64,000 nucleotides of DNA from Aved-18 sp964606665 (lineage in GTDB: Bacteria; Cyanobacteriota; Vampirovibrionia; Obscuribacterales; Obscuribacteraceae). The notes beneath the pieces were generated by a model. It had not been told where the DNA came from and did no database searches. It worked only from the letters and a program-made list of their open reading frames with translations. Below, piece after piece: positions 53,337 through 62,763 of this stretch. Numbering within the stretch: position 1 is the stretch's first letter; each line of letters begins with the position of its first letter. Location of the stretch: contig CAZSHS010000008.1 in the NCBI GenBank assembly GCA_964606665.1, positions 59,809-123,808 on the forward strand, read 5' to 3'. The position numbers and the translations under genes were made by a program.

Positions 53337-54006
53337 TATAGACGAAACGCTCATCTACACCGATGGTGCCGGAAGGCGCGCTATTGGTCGAGCTTTGATG
53401 GAAAAGTTTCAAGTTGATGCAAGCAAACTTACAGTGAGCATGTCTGGCAAAACAGATCCGCAAATCTTGCGTGAAATGTTAGCCTTGGCAAAGCGACCAC
53501 CTGACGGTGATGATCATATTCGTGAACGCGAGATGTACGATCTTTATATAGAACTGCTTGAAGAAGAACTTGCCAAAGATGGACGTTATATCGTTCATAA
53601 GGGGATTCCAGAATTGCTGCACCTTTTAGAAGAGCACAAAAATGTTCAAATGGGATTGCTAACTGGAAACATAGAAAAAGGCGCCAAGCTAAAACTAGAC
53701 AGATTCGACTTGTGGAAGTTTTTTCCCATTGGTGCGTATGGCTCAGACTCTGCTAACAGAATGGACTTACCTGCCATTGCAACCAAGCGTGCAGAAGAGC
53801 ATTACGGGACTAAATATGCACCACATGAGGTGGCTGTGATTGGGGACAGCATTTACGATGTAATGTGTGCCAAACATTTTGGTGCAGTTAGTATCGCAGT
53901 CAATACTGGTGTCACAAGCCGCGAAGCGTTGGAAGAGCAGAAACCAGATTATTTATTTGACTCGCTTGAAGACATAAATGCGATTCTTGAGGCTATACTA
54001 AGATGA
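53314..54006 (+). CDS. HAD-superfamily phosphatase
   Basis: This 230-aa cytoplasmic phosphatase is of the phosphoglycolate-phosphatase type. Motif I is FDIDETLIY (nucleophile Asp8, acid Asp10), motif II LLTGN, motif III the Lys in KGAKLKLDRF, and motif IV IGDSIYDVMCA. A helical cap lies between motifs I and II. The substrate is unknown. It overlaps the diguanylate cyclase gene by 23 bp, and its stop overlaps the next start as ATGA. Confidence 0.9.
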   Translation: MTRLALFDIDETLIYTDGAGRRAIGRALMEKFQVDASKLTVSMSGKTDPQILREMLALAKRPPDGDDHIREREMYDLYIELLEEELAKDGRYIVHKGIPELLHLLEEHKNVQMGLLTGNIEKGAKLKLDRFDLWKFFPIGAYGSDSANRMDLPAIATKRAEEHYGTKYAPHEVAVIGDSIYDVMCAKHFGAVSIAVNTGVTSREALEEQKPDYLFDSLEDINAILEAILR

Positions 54007-55292
54007 TGCAAAAATTCTTGTGTCTCATTTTAGCTTTAACTTTTTGTCTGCCAGTAAGTGCCCAACGCAATACATTCGATTGGGAAGACGGCGACGACAA
54101 CCCTAAGCCGAATTCTCAAACTCAAACACAAAGACCGGCTCAAGTTCAAGGTGAAGTACAAGAGCGTGCCGAAAGCGCACAAGAACAAACTTTATCGAGC
54201 AAACCTGCAATTCAAGCCGCACCAAAAGCCAAAACACCAATGTTATTTGGTCGCATAGATCAAATTGCTGCTGAAGGTAACGTCAGTATGCCGGCACTAA
54301 AAATGGAAGTAGCCAAAATAGATCGCAGTGGCGAGTCTAAACCGCTTCAAGCACAAGTTAGCGAGTCTAGATTTTCAGGACACATAACATCTACTTTTCC
54401 GATGGACTTCTCTGGCAATTGGGGCGGTTCTTTGAAAGTCTGGCGTTTCAGCACAAGCTCTGCTTCGATGCAAGAAGATGCAGCCGAGACTGCAAAACTT
54501 GAAAAAATTCTGCAACCAGGACGAGAGGGCACAGTCAATTTTTCTTTTCAACACGCAGGAAACGGCAGCATTACGCTTGAGCCAACGGTAGTGAAAATGA
54601 TGATTCCTGCAAGCGAAAGCTATGGCATGAGCAAGATGGCAGGGCAGATGGGACTTACTCCTCAAATGATGCAAATGGTATCGTCTGCGATGTCGAGCAC
54701 ACAGATTCCTGTGTTTTTGCATTTTGGAGATGTGTCTACATCTGGCAATAACGAAGTGGGTGTGTCGGGAAATCAGATTACGCAGCAAGTAGCTAAAAAC
54801 GAAATTCGCCAACTTTCGCCAAATGTGATGGAGCAACAAATCATCACGCGCGATACATCTGTTATGGCTCAGGGAGGCCGTCGCGAAGGGTATACCGAAA
54901 GTGACATTCGCTTTACTCAGCAAAGCTCAGGCTCTATGTATGTGCTTGCAGCCTCAGTCGACTACGGCTCACGCGGCGAGTTTCTGCGCAAGCTGATTAT
55001 GTACGGCAACGTTTATCGCGGCCACCAGATGGATACAAGTCCTGCTTCTTACAATTTATCGAGCATGATGAGCCAGGCGATGGGCCGAAATGGTGCTTCG
55101 GGTTATGGCATGTCACCTGCTGGCGGCTCATATAACAACATGTCGCAACTTGGGAACCTGATGAATCAGTATGGCGTTAGGTCAAATTCCTCTTCCTATC
55201 CGCAAGCTGGCGGCGCAAATAATATGGGCTCCTATTTACAAGGCTTCTCGCAGGCGATGAATAGCCTAAATGCGATACCAAATCAGTACTAA
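54003..55292 (+). CDS. Secreted protein of unknown function
   Basis: This 429-aa protein has a clear signal peptide (MMQKFLCLILALTFCLPVSA, cleavage before QRNTF). A Gln/Pro/Lys-rich disordered stretch (about residues 30-80) precedes a beta-rich domain (about 85-330, with FSGHITSTFPMDFSGNWGGS and FSFQHAGNGSITLEPTVVKM). The C-terminus is low-complexity, rich in Met, Ser, Asn, Gly and Tyr. No family is recognised. It is coupled to the HAD gene by a 4-bp overlap. Confidence 0.7.
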   Translation: MMQKFLCLILALTFCLPVSAQRNTFDWEDGDDNPKPNSQTQTQRPAQVQGEVQERAESAQEQTLSSKPAIQAAPKAKTPMLFGRIDQIAAEGNVSMPALKMEVAKIDRSGESKPLQAQVSESRFSGHITSTFPMDFSGNWGGSLKVWRFSTSSASMQEDAAETAKLEKILQPGREGTVNFSFQHAGNGSITLEPTVVKMMIPASESYGMSKMAGQMGLTPQMMQMVSSAMSSTQIPVFLHFGDVSTSGNNEVGVSGNQITQQVAKNEIRQLSPNVMEQQIITRDTSVMAQGGRREGYTESDIRFTQQSSGSMYVLAASVDYGSRGEFLRKLIMYGNVYRGHQMDTSPASYNLSSMMSQAMGRNGASGYGMSPAGGSYNNMSQLGNLMNQYGVRSNSSSYPQAGGANNMGSYLQGFSQAMNSLNAIPNQY

Positions 55293-55384
55293 AGTGAGTC
55301 AACTTTAGAAAAATCTGATATCCTATGAGCCGTCGCTTGGTTAGTCAATACGGCGTGGTTTACGCGCGTTATGAGGGGAAAAAT

Positions 55385-55987
55385 ATGTTGTCAAGATCGT
55401 TCAAGATCAGTCTTCTTCTTTCGATTGCTATTTGCTCGTTCAATTCGGTTCAAGCCGAAGAGTCATCTACAACGGTAACCACGACTTCAACAAGCTCTAC
55501 AACTACAACAGAAAAGTCGCCCACCCTGGCTGAGATGGAAGGTCATCGTCACAAAATGCGCGACGATCTAATGACACCTTCACTTAAAGGTATTCGCGGA
55601 ATTTCTTTTGGCATTCCCGGTCACTATGCTGATGCATCTGCTGAACAAACTGCTTTGAACAAACTAAAACAGTTGCCAGTTCCAGTATCGAAAATCATCG
55701 ATCTCAAACATGGTGAGACCAAGCCAGTTGATGCCATGTTGCAAGTGAAAGTTCTTGAAACAGGAAACGATTCAAGATTAGTCGAATTAAGTTTGGTCCA
55801 GTGGTGCAAACTGTCACGCAACGGACAAGAAGTGAAATCTGTGACTTACAGCGATCAAACTGTAACTCATAAGACCACCGTCAACGATACCATCGGCAAA
55901 ATGGTAAACCAGTTTGTGCTCGACTTTATGAAAGCCAATCACAATCAAACAACAGTGACTGAAGGCAAGTCGGGCAAAAAGTCCTAG
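55385..55987 (+). CDS. Small secreted protein, unknown
   Basis: This 200-aa protein has a signal peptide (SFKISLLLSIAICSFNSVQA, cleavage before EES). A Ser/Thr-only linker follows, then an alpha/beta domain (about residues 60-185, MLQVKVLETGNDSRLVELSL and WCKLSRNGQEVKS). The ATG at 55385 is preferred to one at 55325: it starts the signal peptide and has GAGGGG six bases upstream. It is followed 11 bp later by the M48-like gene. Confidence 0.7.
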   Translation: MLSRSFKISLLLSIAICSFNSVQAEESSTTVTTTSTSSTTTTEKSPTLAEMEGHRHKMRDDLMTPSLKGIRGISFGIPGHYADASAEQTALNKLKQLPVPVSKIIDLKHGETKPVDAMLQVKVLETGNDSRLVELSLVQWCKLSRNGQEVKSVTYSDQTVTHKTTVNDTIGKMVNQFVLDFMKANHNQTTVTEGKSGKKS

Positions 55988-55998
55988 TTTAAGAACTA

Positions 55999-57957
55999 AT
56001 GCCGATAGTTCATTACAATGCAAAAAGCAGTGTCGATAAGCTTGCTGACAAACTTACTTTGTCTGACGAGCAGTTTGAAACGATTGCTAAAGAAACAGAA
56101 GTAAAAGCTGAGCACGATTACGCTGGGTACAAGAAGCAGCTAATAGCTTTTGCCAGTCTGGGTTATCTCTATATCGGCTTAATTGTAGCTATTCTTCTAG
56201 GTCTTGTACTCATCACTTGCTGGTTGAGCTTTGCTGGACACCGAATTTATTCTGGCGCTATTAAAATTGTTATCGTTTTGCTGATTTTGGTTTTCCTTGT
56301 TTTAAAATCGCTCTGGGTAAAAAACGATCCTCCCAAAGGAATTCCTTTAGAAAGAAAAGATTACCCAGAACTATTCAATCTGTTGGATGAAGTTTGCACC
56401 AAACTTAATACCAGATTAGATAAGGTTGTGCTGGACGAGACTTTCAATGCTGCTGTAACTGAGCATCCAAAACTAGGTTTGCTTGGTTTTAATACTAATT
56501 ACCTTATTCTTGGGCTTCCGTTCTTGCAAGCGGTAAGAAAAGGAGAATTAAAGGCAGTTTTAGCTCATGAATTTGGACACCTAAGCGGAAAGCATAGTCA
56601 GACATCTCGCTGGATTTATAGCTTGCGTATTCAGTGGGCTAATATTTTTGAGCAACTTGGAGAAAAGTCTTTTCTTTTCTATCCTTTTTTTATGTGGTAC
56701 ATGCCTCGATATGTTGCTTACTCGATGATTCTCATTAGGGATCACGAAAAAGCGGCTGACGCGGATTCTGTAAAAATCACTGGAGCTGATGCTGTAGGCA
56801 ACATGCTTATGCTAGTGGCGCTTAAAGGAAAACATTTAGGCGAAGAAATCTGGCAAGAAATTTATAAGAAAGCCATGACGCAAGAAGAGGCCCCCGAGGG
56901 TATTTATAATGAGATTGGTGAGCGCATAAATAATTTGCCTGTGCGCAAGCTCAGACAGTGGCTTGACGAAGAGTTGAAGGCAGAAGGTAGCAAAATAGAA
57001 ACTCACCCGCCTACCAAAGAAAGATTAGCTCTATGTGGGCAGTTAAGCAAATTCGAAAATATTTCAGACGAAGATTTGGAAAAGCTGGTGGCACCTATAC
57101 CGCCGGGTGAATCGGCTGCTGAAGCCTTGCTTGGTGACAAGCTTCCTCAACTATCCGCTCAAATTAGTGCCAACTGGCACAATGAGGTGAGAGAGCTATG
57201 GCAACAACGCCATCAATACTATTTGCAAGTAAAAGAGGAAATAAACAAGCTCGATGTCAAACAAGAGCAAGAGCCACTCACTATAAATGATCTCAAGCAC
57301 AAAGCTTATCTTCTTGAAGAACTCGATGAAAACAAAGAAACTGTGCCAATTTACTATCAGATTCTAGAGCAAAACCCAAGTGATGCAATTGCAAATTTCA
57401 GCCTGGGTGCTTACATAAGCCGAAAATACAAGCAAGAAAATTTGAACGGCGATGAGGCTCTTAATCTCTTAGAGCAAAGTTTTAAAACAGACATTCGTTT
57501 GGCCGATGCAGCCAAATATTTAGCTTGCAATTATCTGCGAGAACAAAAGCGCCACCACGAATTTGAACGCTTTAAAAAATACGAAGGCGAAATAAAAGAA
57601 GCCATGGATGAGCGAGCCTCACTCAAAGACACAGACGAATTTTTGCAAGAAGATCTGGACACAGAAGCTTTGCAATCGGTAGTGGAAATGTGTCAAGACT
57701 TCCCGCAAATTACTGAAATGTGCGTGGTTAAGAAGAATGTCAAAAAATACCCTGCTTCAAGACACTTCATTATTGGTGCCAAAGTTTACGCTAAAGGCGT
57801 CGATGGCGAGGAGTTTCGTCTGTCAATGGCAAATATAATCATGCAATATTTCAATCAATTTCCAGGCACCAAAAGTGTAGTGGTGTTCGATATGTGGACC
57901 AAGAAATTGGAGCAGAAAATTAAAGATGTGCCTGGAGCAGTTGTTTTCAAACGCTGA
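55999..57957 (+). CDS. M48-like membrane metalloprotease with TPRs
   Basis: This 652-aa membrane peptidase resembles the HtpX/M48 family. Two membrane helices lie at about residues 55-80 and 88-106. The zinc motif is His190-Glu-Phe-Gly-His194 (VLAHEFGHLSGKH), and the third ligand is in RDHEKAADADSVKI (about residues 250-263). A helical region and TPR-like repeats (about 420-520, ENKETVPIYYQILEQNPSDA) follow. The last about 110 residues are an additional alpha/beta domain. Such enzymes act in quality control of membrane proteins. Only a weak ribosome binding site is visible. Confidence 0.85.
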   Translation: MPIVHYNAKSSVDKLADKLTLSDEQFETIAKETEVKAEHDYAGYKKQLIAFASLGYLYIGLIVAILLGLVLITCWLSFAGHRIYSGAIKIVIVLLILVFLVLKSLWVKNDPPKGIPLERKDYPELFNLLDEVCTKLNTRLDKVVLDETFNAAVTEHPKLGLLGFNTNYLILGLPFLQAVRKGELKAVLAHEFGHLSGKHSQTSRWIYSLRIQWANIFEQLGEKSFLFYPFFMWYMPRYVAYSMILIRDHEKAADADSVKITGADAVGNMLMLVALKGKHLGEEIWQEIYKKAMTQEEAPEGIYNEIGERINNLPVRKLRQWLDEELKAEGSKIETHPPTKERLALCGQLSKFENISDEDLEKLVAPIPPGESAAEALLGDKLPQLSAQISANWHNEVRELWQQRHQYYLQVKEEINKLDVKQEQEPLTINDLKHKAYLLEELDENKETVPIYYQILEQNPSDAIANFSLGAYISRKYKQENLNGDEALNLLEQSFKTDIRLADAAKYLACNYLREQKRHHEFERFKKYEGEIKEAMDERASLKDTDEFLQEDLDTEALQSVVEMCQDFPQITEMCVVKKNVKKYPASRHFIIGAKVYAKGVDGEEFRLSMANIIMQYFNQFPGTKSVVVFDMWTKKLEQKIKDVPGAVVFKR

Positions 57958-57990
57958 ATGATCAGAAGAATTGGAAAATACAAATTTCGG

Positions 57991-58635
57991 CTAGTCAATC
58001 AATTTTCCATTTCTGGGATCGACTTTCTGTCCTCTATATGGAATTAGTGGCGTGCCAGCAGGCAAGAAATAGCCTCGCTTGGTATGAATGAGCTTCACTC
58101 CATTAGGAATAATTACCAGTCCAATGCCTGCAACAGAAGTTGTCGCAGGACGCGCATAACTCAAATCATTTGCAGGTCCTGCAGGACCCATAGGACCCTT
58201 TGGACCTTGAGGACCACCTGGTCCAAAAGGAGCTAGCGGACCTGCAGGACCAAGTGGTCCTGATAGAGTATCTTCCTTTGCATAGGTGATATTTTTAGAA
58301 GACGGCGCGGATACTCTTTTTTTTGTAGCAGAAAGATTGCCAGTGCTTTTTAGAGTGGGAGAAACTGGTAACACTGGTGGTACTTTTAGCGTTCTTATCT
58401 TTGTTATTGGTGCTGAGTTTGATGCAGGAGCTTGTGTGGCTTTGACTTTGGTGGTGGCAAATCCTTGTAGCGTAATTGGTTTGCCAGTTCGCAAATCCAA
58501 CATCGGCTCGATTTTTTGCAGCGGACCGATCATTTCATTTGGTTTGAAAACTTTTTTGGGATTTGAAGCGTACGACAAAGAATTGAAAGTGGCAATGAAA
58601 GCCATAGAAAACAAAATGCAGTTTGCTAATTTCAT
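57991..58635 (-). CDS. Secreted protein with collagen-like repeat
   Basis: This 214-aa protein has a signal peptide (CILFSMAFIATFNSLSYA). A Pro/Thr/Lys-rich linker follows, then a short collagen-like Gly-X-Y stretch at about residues 125-155 (GPLGPAGPLAP, FGPGGPQGPKGPMGPAGPA). The globular C-terminus is KLIHTKRGYFLPAGTPLIPY. Bacterial collagen-like proteins are usually surface exposed and trimeric; ten or so triplets is short. It lies 9 bp after the NTF2-like gene, in the same operon. Confidence 0.75.
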   Translation of the reverse strand: MKLANCILFSMAFIATFNSLSYASNPKKVFKPNEMIGPLQKIEPMLDLRTGKPITLQGFATTKVKATQAPASNSAPITKIRTLKVPPVLPVSPTLKSTGNLSATKKRVSAPSSKNITYAKEDTLSGPLGPAGPLAPFGPGGPQGPKGPMGPAGPANDLSYARPATTSVAGIGLVIIPNGVKLIHTKRGYFLPAGTPLIPYRGQKVDPRNGKLID

Positions 58636-58644
58636 CTTTATGTC

Positions 58645-59181
58645 CTATTTGACACGCTTCCAATCGTCGCCACAAAAATGAAGCTTTTTCCAGTCTCCAT
58701 CGCGTTTTACAAATACATCGGTTACGTGTGATTCGAAGACGGCCGGATTGGTTCCGCCTACTTCTTTTTTCAATATAAAACTCACAACAGCCTTATCACC
58801 ATTTATTTTGGCAAAAGGTTGGTCTATGGTGAAAGAAATGGCAGGAACTTTCAAGCGTTTTTCTTCGGCAGCAATTTTAGCTTTAACGCTTGTGATGATA
58901 TTTTCTCTTCCCACTACTGTCTTTTTCGTACCGACATCATATGTGGTGCAATTTTCATCAAGATGTTTGGCAAGCTCAACAAAGTCTTTTTCAGCGACTG
59001 CTTTGGTTATAACTTTGAGCACTGCAATTATTGATTCACAATTATTTTCCATTGGCTGAGAACAACTAATGGCACAAGCAGAAGTTTTAGTTGACTCGCT
59101 TGTAATTTCGCTGGCAGTAGCAGGACCTGCAACTGTGACGATTGACAGACTCAAGAATACATTTTGCAGTGGTCTAATCAT
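58645..59181 (-). CDS. Secreted NTF2/SnoaL-like protein
   Basis: This 178-aa protein has a signal peptide (NVFLSLSIVTVAGPATA) and a Cys-containing segment (CAISC...NNC). A cystatin-like NTF2/DUF4440 fold covers about residues 50-178, with IAVLKVITKAVAEKDFVELA, VVGRENIITSVKAKIA and the final strand FVKRDGDWKKLHFCGDDW. These folds bind small ligands or catalyse simple reactions; none can be assigned. It starts two bases after the stop of the coiled-coil gene. Confidence 0.75.
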   Translation of the reverse strand: MIRPLQNVFLSLSIVTVAGPATASEITSESTKTSACAISCSQPMENNCESIIAVLKVITKAVAEKDFVELAKHLDENCTTYDVGTKKTVVGRENIITSVKAKIAAEEKRLKVPAISFTIDQPFAKINGDKAVVSFILKKEVGGTNPAVFESHVTDVFVKRDGDWKKLHFCGDDWKRVK

Positions 59182-59182
59182 G

Positions 59183-59473
59183 TTATCGTCCTCTTAAAGC
59201 GGCATCAACATTGGTCAAAGCGTGATCCGTATCGCGCAGGTAGGCGCGAAGGCGGTCAATATCTGCTTGCAAACTTGCTACCTGACCGGCTTTTCGATCT
59301 ATAGCTTCTTCGATATCTGCTCGTTGTTTAATTAGAGCATCACGCGTCGATTTGAGATCTGACTCTACAATGCTGCTATGAGCATTGACTCCAGAGATTA
59401 AGCAAGAGATCAACACGGACAATATCAAAGAAAAGCTAGTCCATGTCAGTAATTGTGTCTTCTTTGAACCCAT
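59183..59473 (-). CDS. Small exported coiled-coil protein
   Basis: This 96-aa protein has an N-terminal hydrophobic segment (about residues 10-30, WTSFSLILSVLISCLISGV) that is either a signal peptide or an anchor. A heptad-like coiled coil runs over residues 40-90 (IEEAIDRKAGQVASLQADID, RLRAYLRDTDHALTNV). It is the first gene of a three-gene minus-strand unit with the NTF2-like and collagen-like genes. Confidence 0.7.
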   Translation of the reverse strand: MGSKKTQLLTWTSFSLILSVLISCLISGVNAHSSIVESDLKSTRDALIKQRADIEEAIDRKAGQVASLQADIDRLRAYLRDTDHALTNVDAALRGR

Positions 59474-59641
59474 TTTGCAACCTCAGAACTGCTTATAGTC
59501 TACCTGAACGTGGCTTTGGAAAGGTCTGCAGATGTATATTGCAGATGATTAAACTCGCTTAATTATTGAACTTTTTATTGAATCTTGTCGTTTCAGTAAG
59601 TAGAGGCTTTGTTATGACCTGCAAAACAAGGAGAATGTTTC

Positions 59642-60313
59642 ATGAAATCGTCGAAAAGGAAAAAATACACTATTTATGTGGCAGCCTTGCTGCTTGCTTC
59701 TACATTTTTTATAGCTGATGAGGTAGAAGCCAGAGGAGGCAGGGGCGGTCGCGCAGTTGGTAGGTTCAATGGTGGCATTGGCCAAAGATTTGGCGGAGTG
59801 CCCAGAAGAAATTTTGGTCAAGGGTTAATTGAAGATGGCAATTCTCAAACCGGCAGTTATTTGGGGCGAAATAATAGTCACAACAATCAAGCCGGCAATC
59901 AATCTGAAAAGAGATCGTTTAACGCAAGTGACACTGTAAGGGAATATCAGACCACGAATAGTGAGATTGATCGACATATAGAAGGTACAACTGAGCGAGG
60001 AGGCGATTATTCCAGAGATAAATCTGTCACTTATAACAAGGAGGATGGATTGACTAAAACCGTAAATACACAGGGAACAACTGCAACTGGCGGACAATTT
60101 GATCGCAATAAAAATGTAAGTTTCGAGCAGGGCGAAGGCTACAACAAGAATGTAAATATGCAAGGCACCACGGGAAATAGTGGTGAGTATGATCACAATA
60201 AAAAAATTGATTATAGCCAGGAATCCGGCTATTCAAAGCAAGCTTCAACCATCGGCATAAATGCAAATGGAGAAGCCTTTGAACATGAGCGCAAAACTAA
60301 TTGGACTAAGTAA
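59642..60313 (+). CDS. Secreted protein with 30-residue tandem repeats
   Basis: This 223-aa protein has a signal peptide (YTIYVAALLLASTFFIADEV, cleavage near EARGG). A Gly/Arg-rich segment (RGGRGGRAVGRFNGG) comes next. Residues about 114-222 hold three full 30-residue repeats and a partial fourth, each beginning GTT.. or GIN.. with 'Y/F-D/S-R/H' and 'Y.....G..K..N.Q' positions. The repeats are polar and probably beta. AGGAGA seven bases before the ATG is the ribosome binding site. The 168 bp upstream carry an 8-bp direct repeat TGCAGATG (59527 and 59540). Confidence 0.75.
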   Translation: MKSSKRKKYTIYVAALLLASTFFIADEVEARGGRGGRAVGRFNGGIGQRFGGVPRRNFGQGLIEDGNSQTGSYLGRNNSHNNQAGNQSEKRSFNASDTVREYQTTNSEIDRHIEGTTERGGDYSRDKSVTYNKEDGLTKTVNTQGTTATGGQFDRNKNVSFEQGEGYNKNVNMQGTTGNSGEYDHNKKIDYSQESGYSKQASTIGINANGEAFEHERKTNWTK

Positions 60314-60332
60314 TAGTCATGTTCGGGCAGGG

Positions 60333-60899
60333 CTAGATTTTCATTTTGTTCATTTGCAAGATTTGCAGAATGAATTTTTTTTGTCCTTGAATAGATACTT
60401 GCGCTGGATTTATCATTCGCTCAATGAGCAATCCATTTACAGCACAGCCTAGGAATATTGAAGTCTCATCATCGAGATCGAAAATTTCGCACATCCCTTT
60501 CATATAAATGTTATCAGCGCGCTCAAAGCCTGAGACTTTTCCGGCTTCCTCGGCTCCAAGTTCGCGCAGGGCATCTATCATAATCAACATTTGTTTTTGA
60601 CATTCTTGCTCGACACGCTCAAGATATTCAAAAATAATGTCAACTTTTTCTTCTAGTGTATTTTGCGGCTCTACAAGCGAGGTTATTTCTACCATATCTC
60701 GCTCTGCGATTAAAACAAGCAATTGTTCAAACAAATCGAGCTTGCTGCGAAAATAATGATAGAGAGTGCCGGTCGAAACTTTGAGATTGGTCGCCAGGTC
60801 TCTTATAGTTAGCGCCGAGTATCCGCGTTGAGCGAAAACCTCATAGCTTTTGGTTAAGAGTTCTTTTTTGTATTCTTCATGATTAACTATTTTAGGCAT
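60333..60899 (-). CDS. TetR-family transcriptional repressor
   Basis: This 188-aa protein has a TetR helix-turn-helix at residues 10-55 (VFAQRGYSALTIRDLATNLK, VSTGTLYHYFRSKLDLFEQL) and a helical ligand-binding domain. It is the last gene of the devB-devC-devA-tetR operon, its start overlapping devA by 13 bp. That makes it the likely ligand-responsive autorepressor of the exporter. Its operator should lie near the promoter at 63965-63993. Confidence 0.93.
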   Translation of the reverse strand: MPKIVNHEEYKKELLTKSYEVFAQRGYSALTIRDLATNLKVSTGTLYHYFRSKLDLFEQLLVLIAERDMVEITSLVEPQNTLEEKVDIIFEYLERVEQECQKQMLIMIDALRELGAEEAGKVSGFERADNIYMKGMCEIFDLDDETSIFLGCAVNGLLIERMINPAQVSIQGQKKFILQILQMNKMKI

Positions 60900-61591
60900 G
60901 GTGTATAGTCTAGCATTTTGTTTTCCTCGACAATTTTGCCATCTTCCATACTGACTATTCGGTCGGCTACATCAAGGATACGATTGTCGTGAGTGACAAG
61001 AATTATGGCTGTACCATCTTGTTTTGCCATGTCGTGCATAAGACTCACCACCTTTCTGCCCGATTGACTATCAAGGGCTGCTGTCGGCTCGTCTGCTAAT
61101 ATCAATTTTGGTCTTCTTGCTATGGCTCGTGCTACTGCAACACGTTGTTTCTGTCCGCCTGAAAGACTGTCTGGGTAGCTCTTGAATTTTTGTTCAAGCC
61201 CCACTTCGCTAAGACATTCTCTGGCTCTGGCTTTGATTTCCTGCTCCTTTAGATTGGGTTCAAATTGCAAGGACATGGCTACATTTTGTTCGGCATTTAG
61301 AAATGACAGTAAGTTGTGAGCTTGAAAGATGAATCCGATTTGACGACGAACATTTACTTGCATTTCATAGTCAGCTCCTACCAGCTCTTTACCGAGTACT
61401 TTTATACTGCCATCGTATGCAGTGCGAAGACCACCAATCAGAGTCAAGAGAGTGGTCTTTCCTGAGCCGGAAGGACCTGTGAGAATGATGATTTCACCAG
61501 GTGAAACTGTTAAGTTGATGGAATTAAGAACTTTTTTTTGTGACGCCCCTTCGGTGAAAAAGTAATTTAAATTGTTTACTTCGATAAGCAT
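60887..61591 (-). CDS. devA: DevA-like ABC transporter ATPase
   Basis: This 234-aa ATPase energises the DevBC exporter at the inner membrane. The Walker A motif is GPSGSGKTT (about residues 39-47), the Q-loop FIFQAHNLLSF, the signature LSGGQKQRVAVARA, Walker B LILADEPTAALD, and the H-loop LVTHD. The pattern ILTGPSGSGKTTLLTLIGGL and the short length fit the DevA/MacB/LolD branch. It starts 11 bp after devC. Confidence 0.92.
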   Translation of the reverse strand: MLIEVNNLNYFFTEGASQKKVLNSINLTVSPGEIIILTGPSGSGKTTLLTLIGGLRTAYDGSIKVLGKELVGADYEMQVNVRRQIGFIFQAHNLLSFLNAEQNVAMSLQFEPNLKEQEIKARARECLSEVGLEQKFKSYPDSLSGGQKQRVAVARAIARRPKLILADEPTAALDSQSGRKVVSLMHDMAKQDGTAIILVTHDNRILDVADRIVSMEDGKIVEENKMLDYTPCLK

Positions 61592-61602
61592 GTTTCCGCC
61601 TC

Positions 61603-62763
61603 CTAGAAAAGTGTTGCAGGATCAGCTTTCTTCAATTTGCGCATGGCTACAAATGCCGATATCATGCACATAGTCAAAGTCAGTATAAAAACAAGTATTG
61701 CTCTTGGTAGGCTCATTACAATTGGCATACCAGTTGCGGCATTCGAGAGGTCATATATGTAAAATGAAGCAATTAGACCAGGAATAAATCCGATGATAGA
61801 GAGAATAAACGCCTCTTGCCCCACAATGGCAAGAAGTGCATTGTCTGTGTATCCAATTGCTTTGAGCGTGGCGTATTCAGGCAAGTGATCTATGACATCA
61901 GAAGATAGTATTTGATAGACGATTACAACACCGACTACAAATCCGACCACAACACCAAGACGAAAAATAAATGCTACGCCGGTGCTTGTTTCCCAGTAGA
62001 TTTTGTCGATTTCTCCTAGTTCTTCCTTAGTTCTAATCGCGACTGTATTTCCGCTCAACTTAGAGAGATTATTTTTCACTTCATTTACTGAGTAACCTGG
62101 CTTGATTTTGATCACTCCGATTTCTAGTTGAGATGCAAATCGATGGGGATAAAGTTCCAAGAATGTAGAGTCACTACAAAGAACGTTTCCATCAGCGGTA
62201 AATGAAGTTCCCAATTTAAAAAGCTTCATTGCCACCACTTTTTTGTCGTTTAGCTCGGTGACAACATTTTGGCCGTTTTTAATTAGTTCTGCTACCAAGC
62301 CAAATTCGGGTCTAGAGTTACGATCGAAGAATACCGCTCCAAGCGCGCTTAACGAGTGAGTATTACTTGTTTCTGGAAACATAATGGCGGGAGTGTCGGG
62401 CTTGATGCCGAAAATTAGAATTGCACGCTTAACTAGAGTTTGCGGATTTTTCCAGTCACCGCGACTGATTCTCAGTTCTTTTACAGATTCGACTCCATCC
62501 ACGCCAAGGGCTCGGTAGAGTCTGCTTCTGGCAAAACCTCTGGTCGAATACATGGTTTCGAAATTTGGACTCACCATTACAAGTTCGCCGGTCAAATATT
62601 TATATGGTGCTCTGGCGCTATCATAAAGAGCGCCTTCAAAGCCTAATTGCACAAAAATGAGTACACAGGCAAAAGCAATTCCAAGCAAAGCCGTAATCAT
62701 TTTGGCTTTCTGGCGACTTAGTTGGCGCCAGGCAAGAGACCACAGCAAAGGAGAGGAGGTCAT
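61603..62763 (-). CDS. devC: DevC-like ABC transporter permease
   Basis: This 386-aa inner-membrane permease has an N-terminal helix (about residues 18-42) and three C-terminal helices (about 265-290, 315-340 and 352-375) around a periplasmic domain, the MacB/FtsX layout. The opening LAWRQLSRQKAKMITALLGI and FACVLIFVQLGFEGALYDSA match DevC proteins of cyanobacteria, as do DHLPEYATLKAIGYTDNALL and GQEAFILSIIGFIPG. It overlaps devB by four bases. Confidence 0.92.
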   Translation of the reverse strand: MTSSPLLWSLAWRQLSRQKAKMITALLGIAFACVLIFVQLGFEGALYDSARAPYKYLTGELVMVSPNFETMYSTRGFARSRLYRALGVDGVESVKELRISRGDWKNPQTLVKRAILIFGIKPDTPAIMFPETSNTHSLSALGAVFFDRNSRPEFGLVAELIKNGQNVVTELNDKKVVAMKLFKLGTSFTADGNVLCSDSTFLELYPHRFASQLEIGVIKIKPGYSVNEVKNNLSKLSGNTVAIRTKEELGEIDKIYWETSTGVAFIFRLGVVVGFVVGVVIVYQILSSDVIDHLPEYATLKAIGYTDNALLAIVGQEAFILSIIGFIPGLIASFYIYDLSNAATGMPIVMSLPRAILVFILTLTMCMISAFVAMRKLKKADPATLF

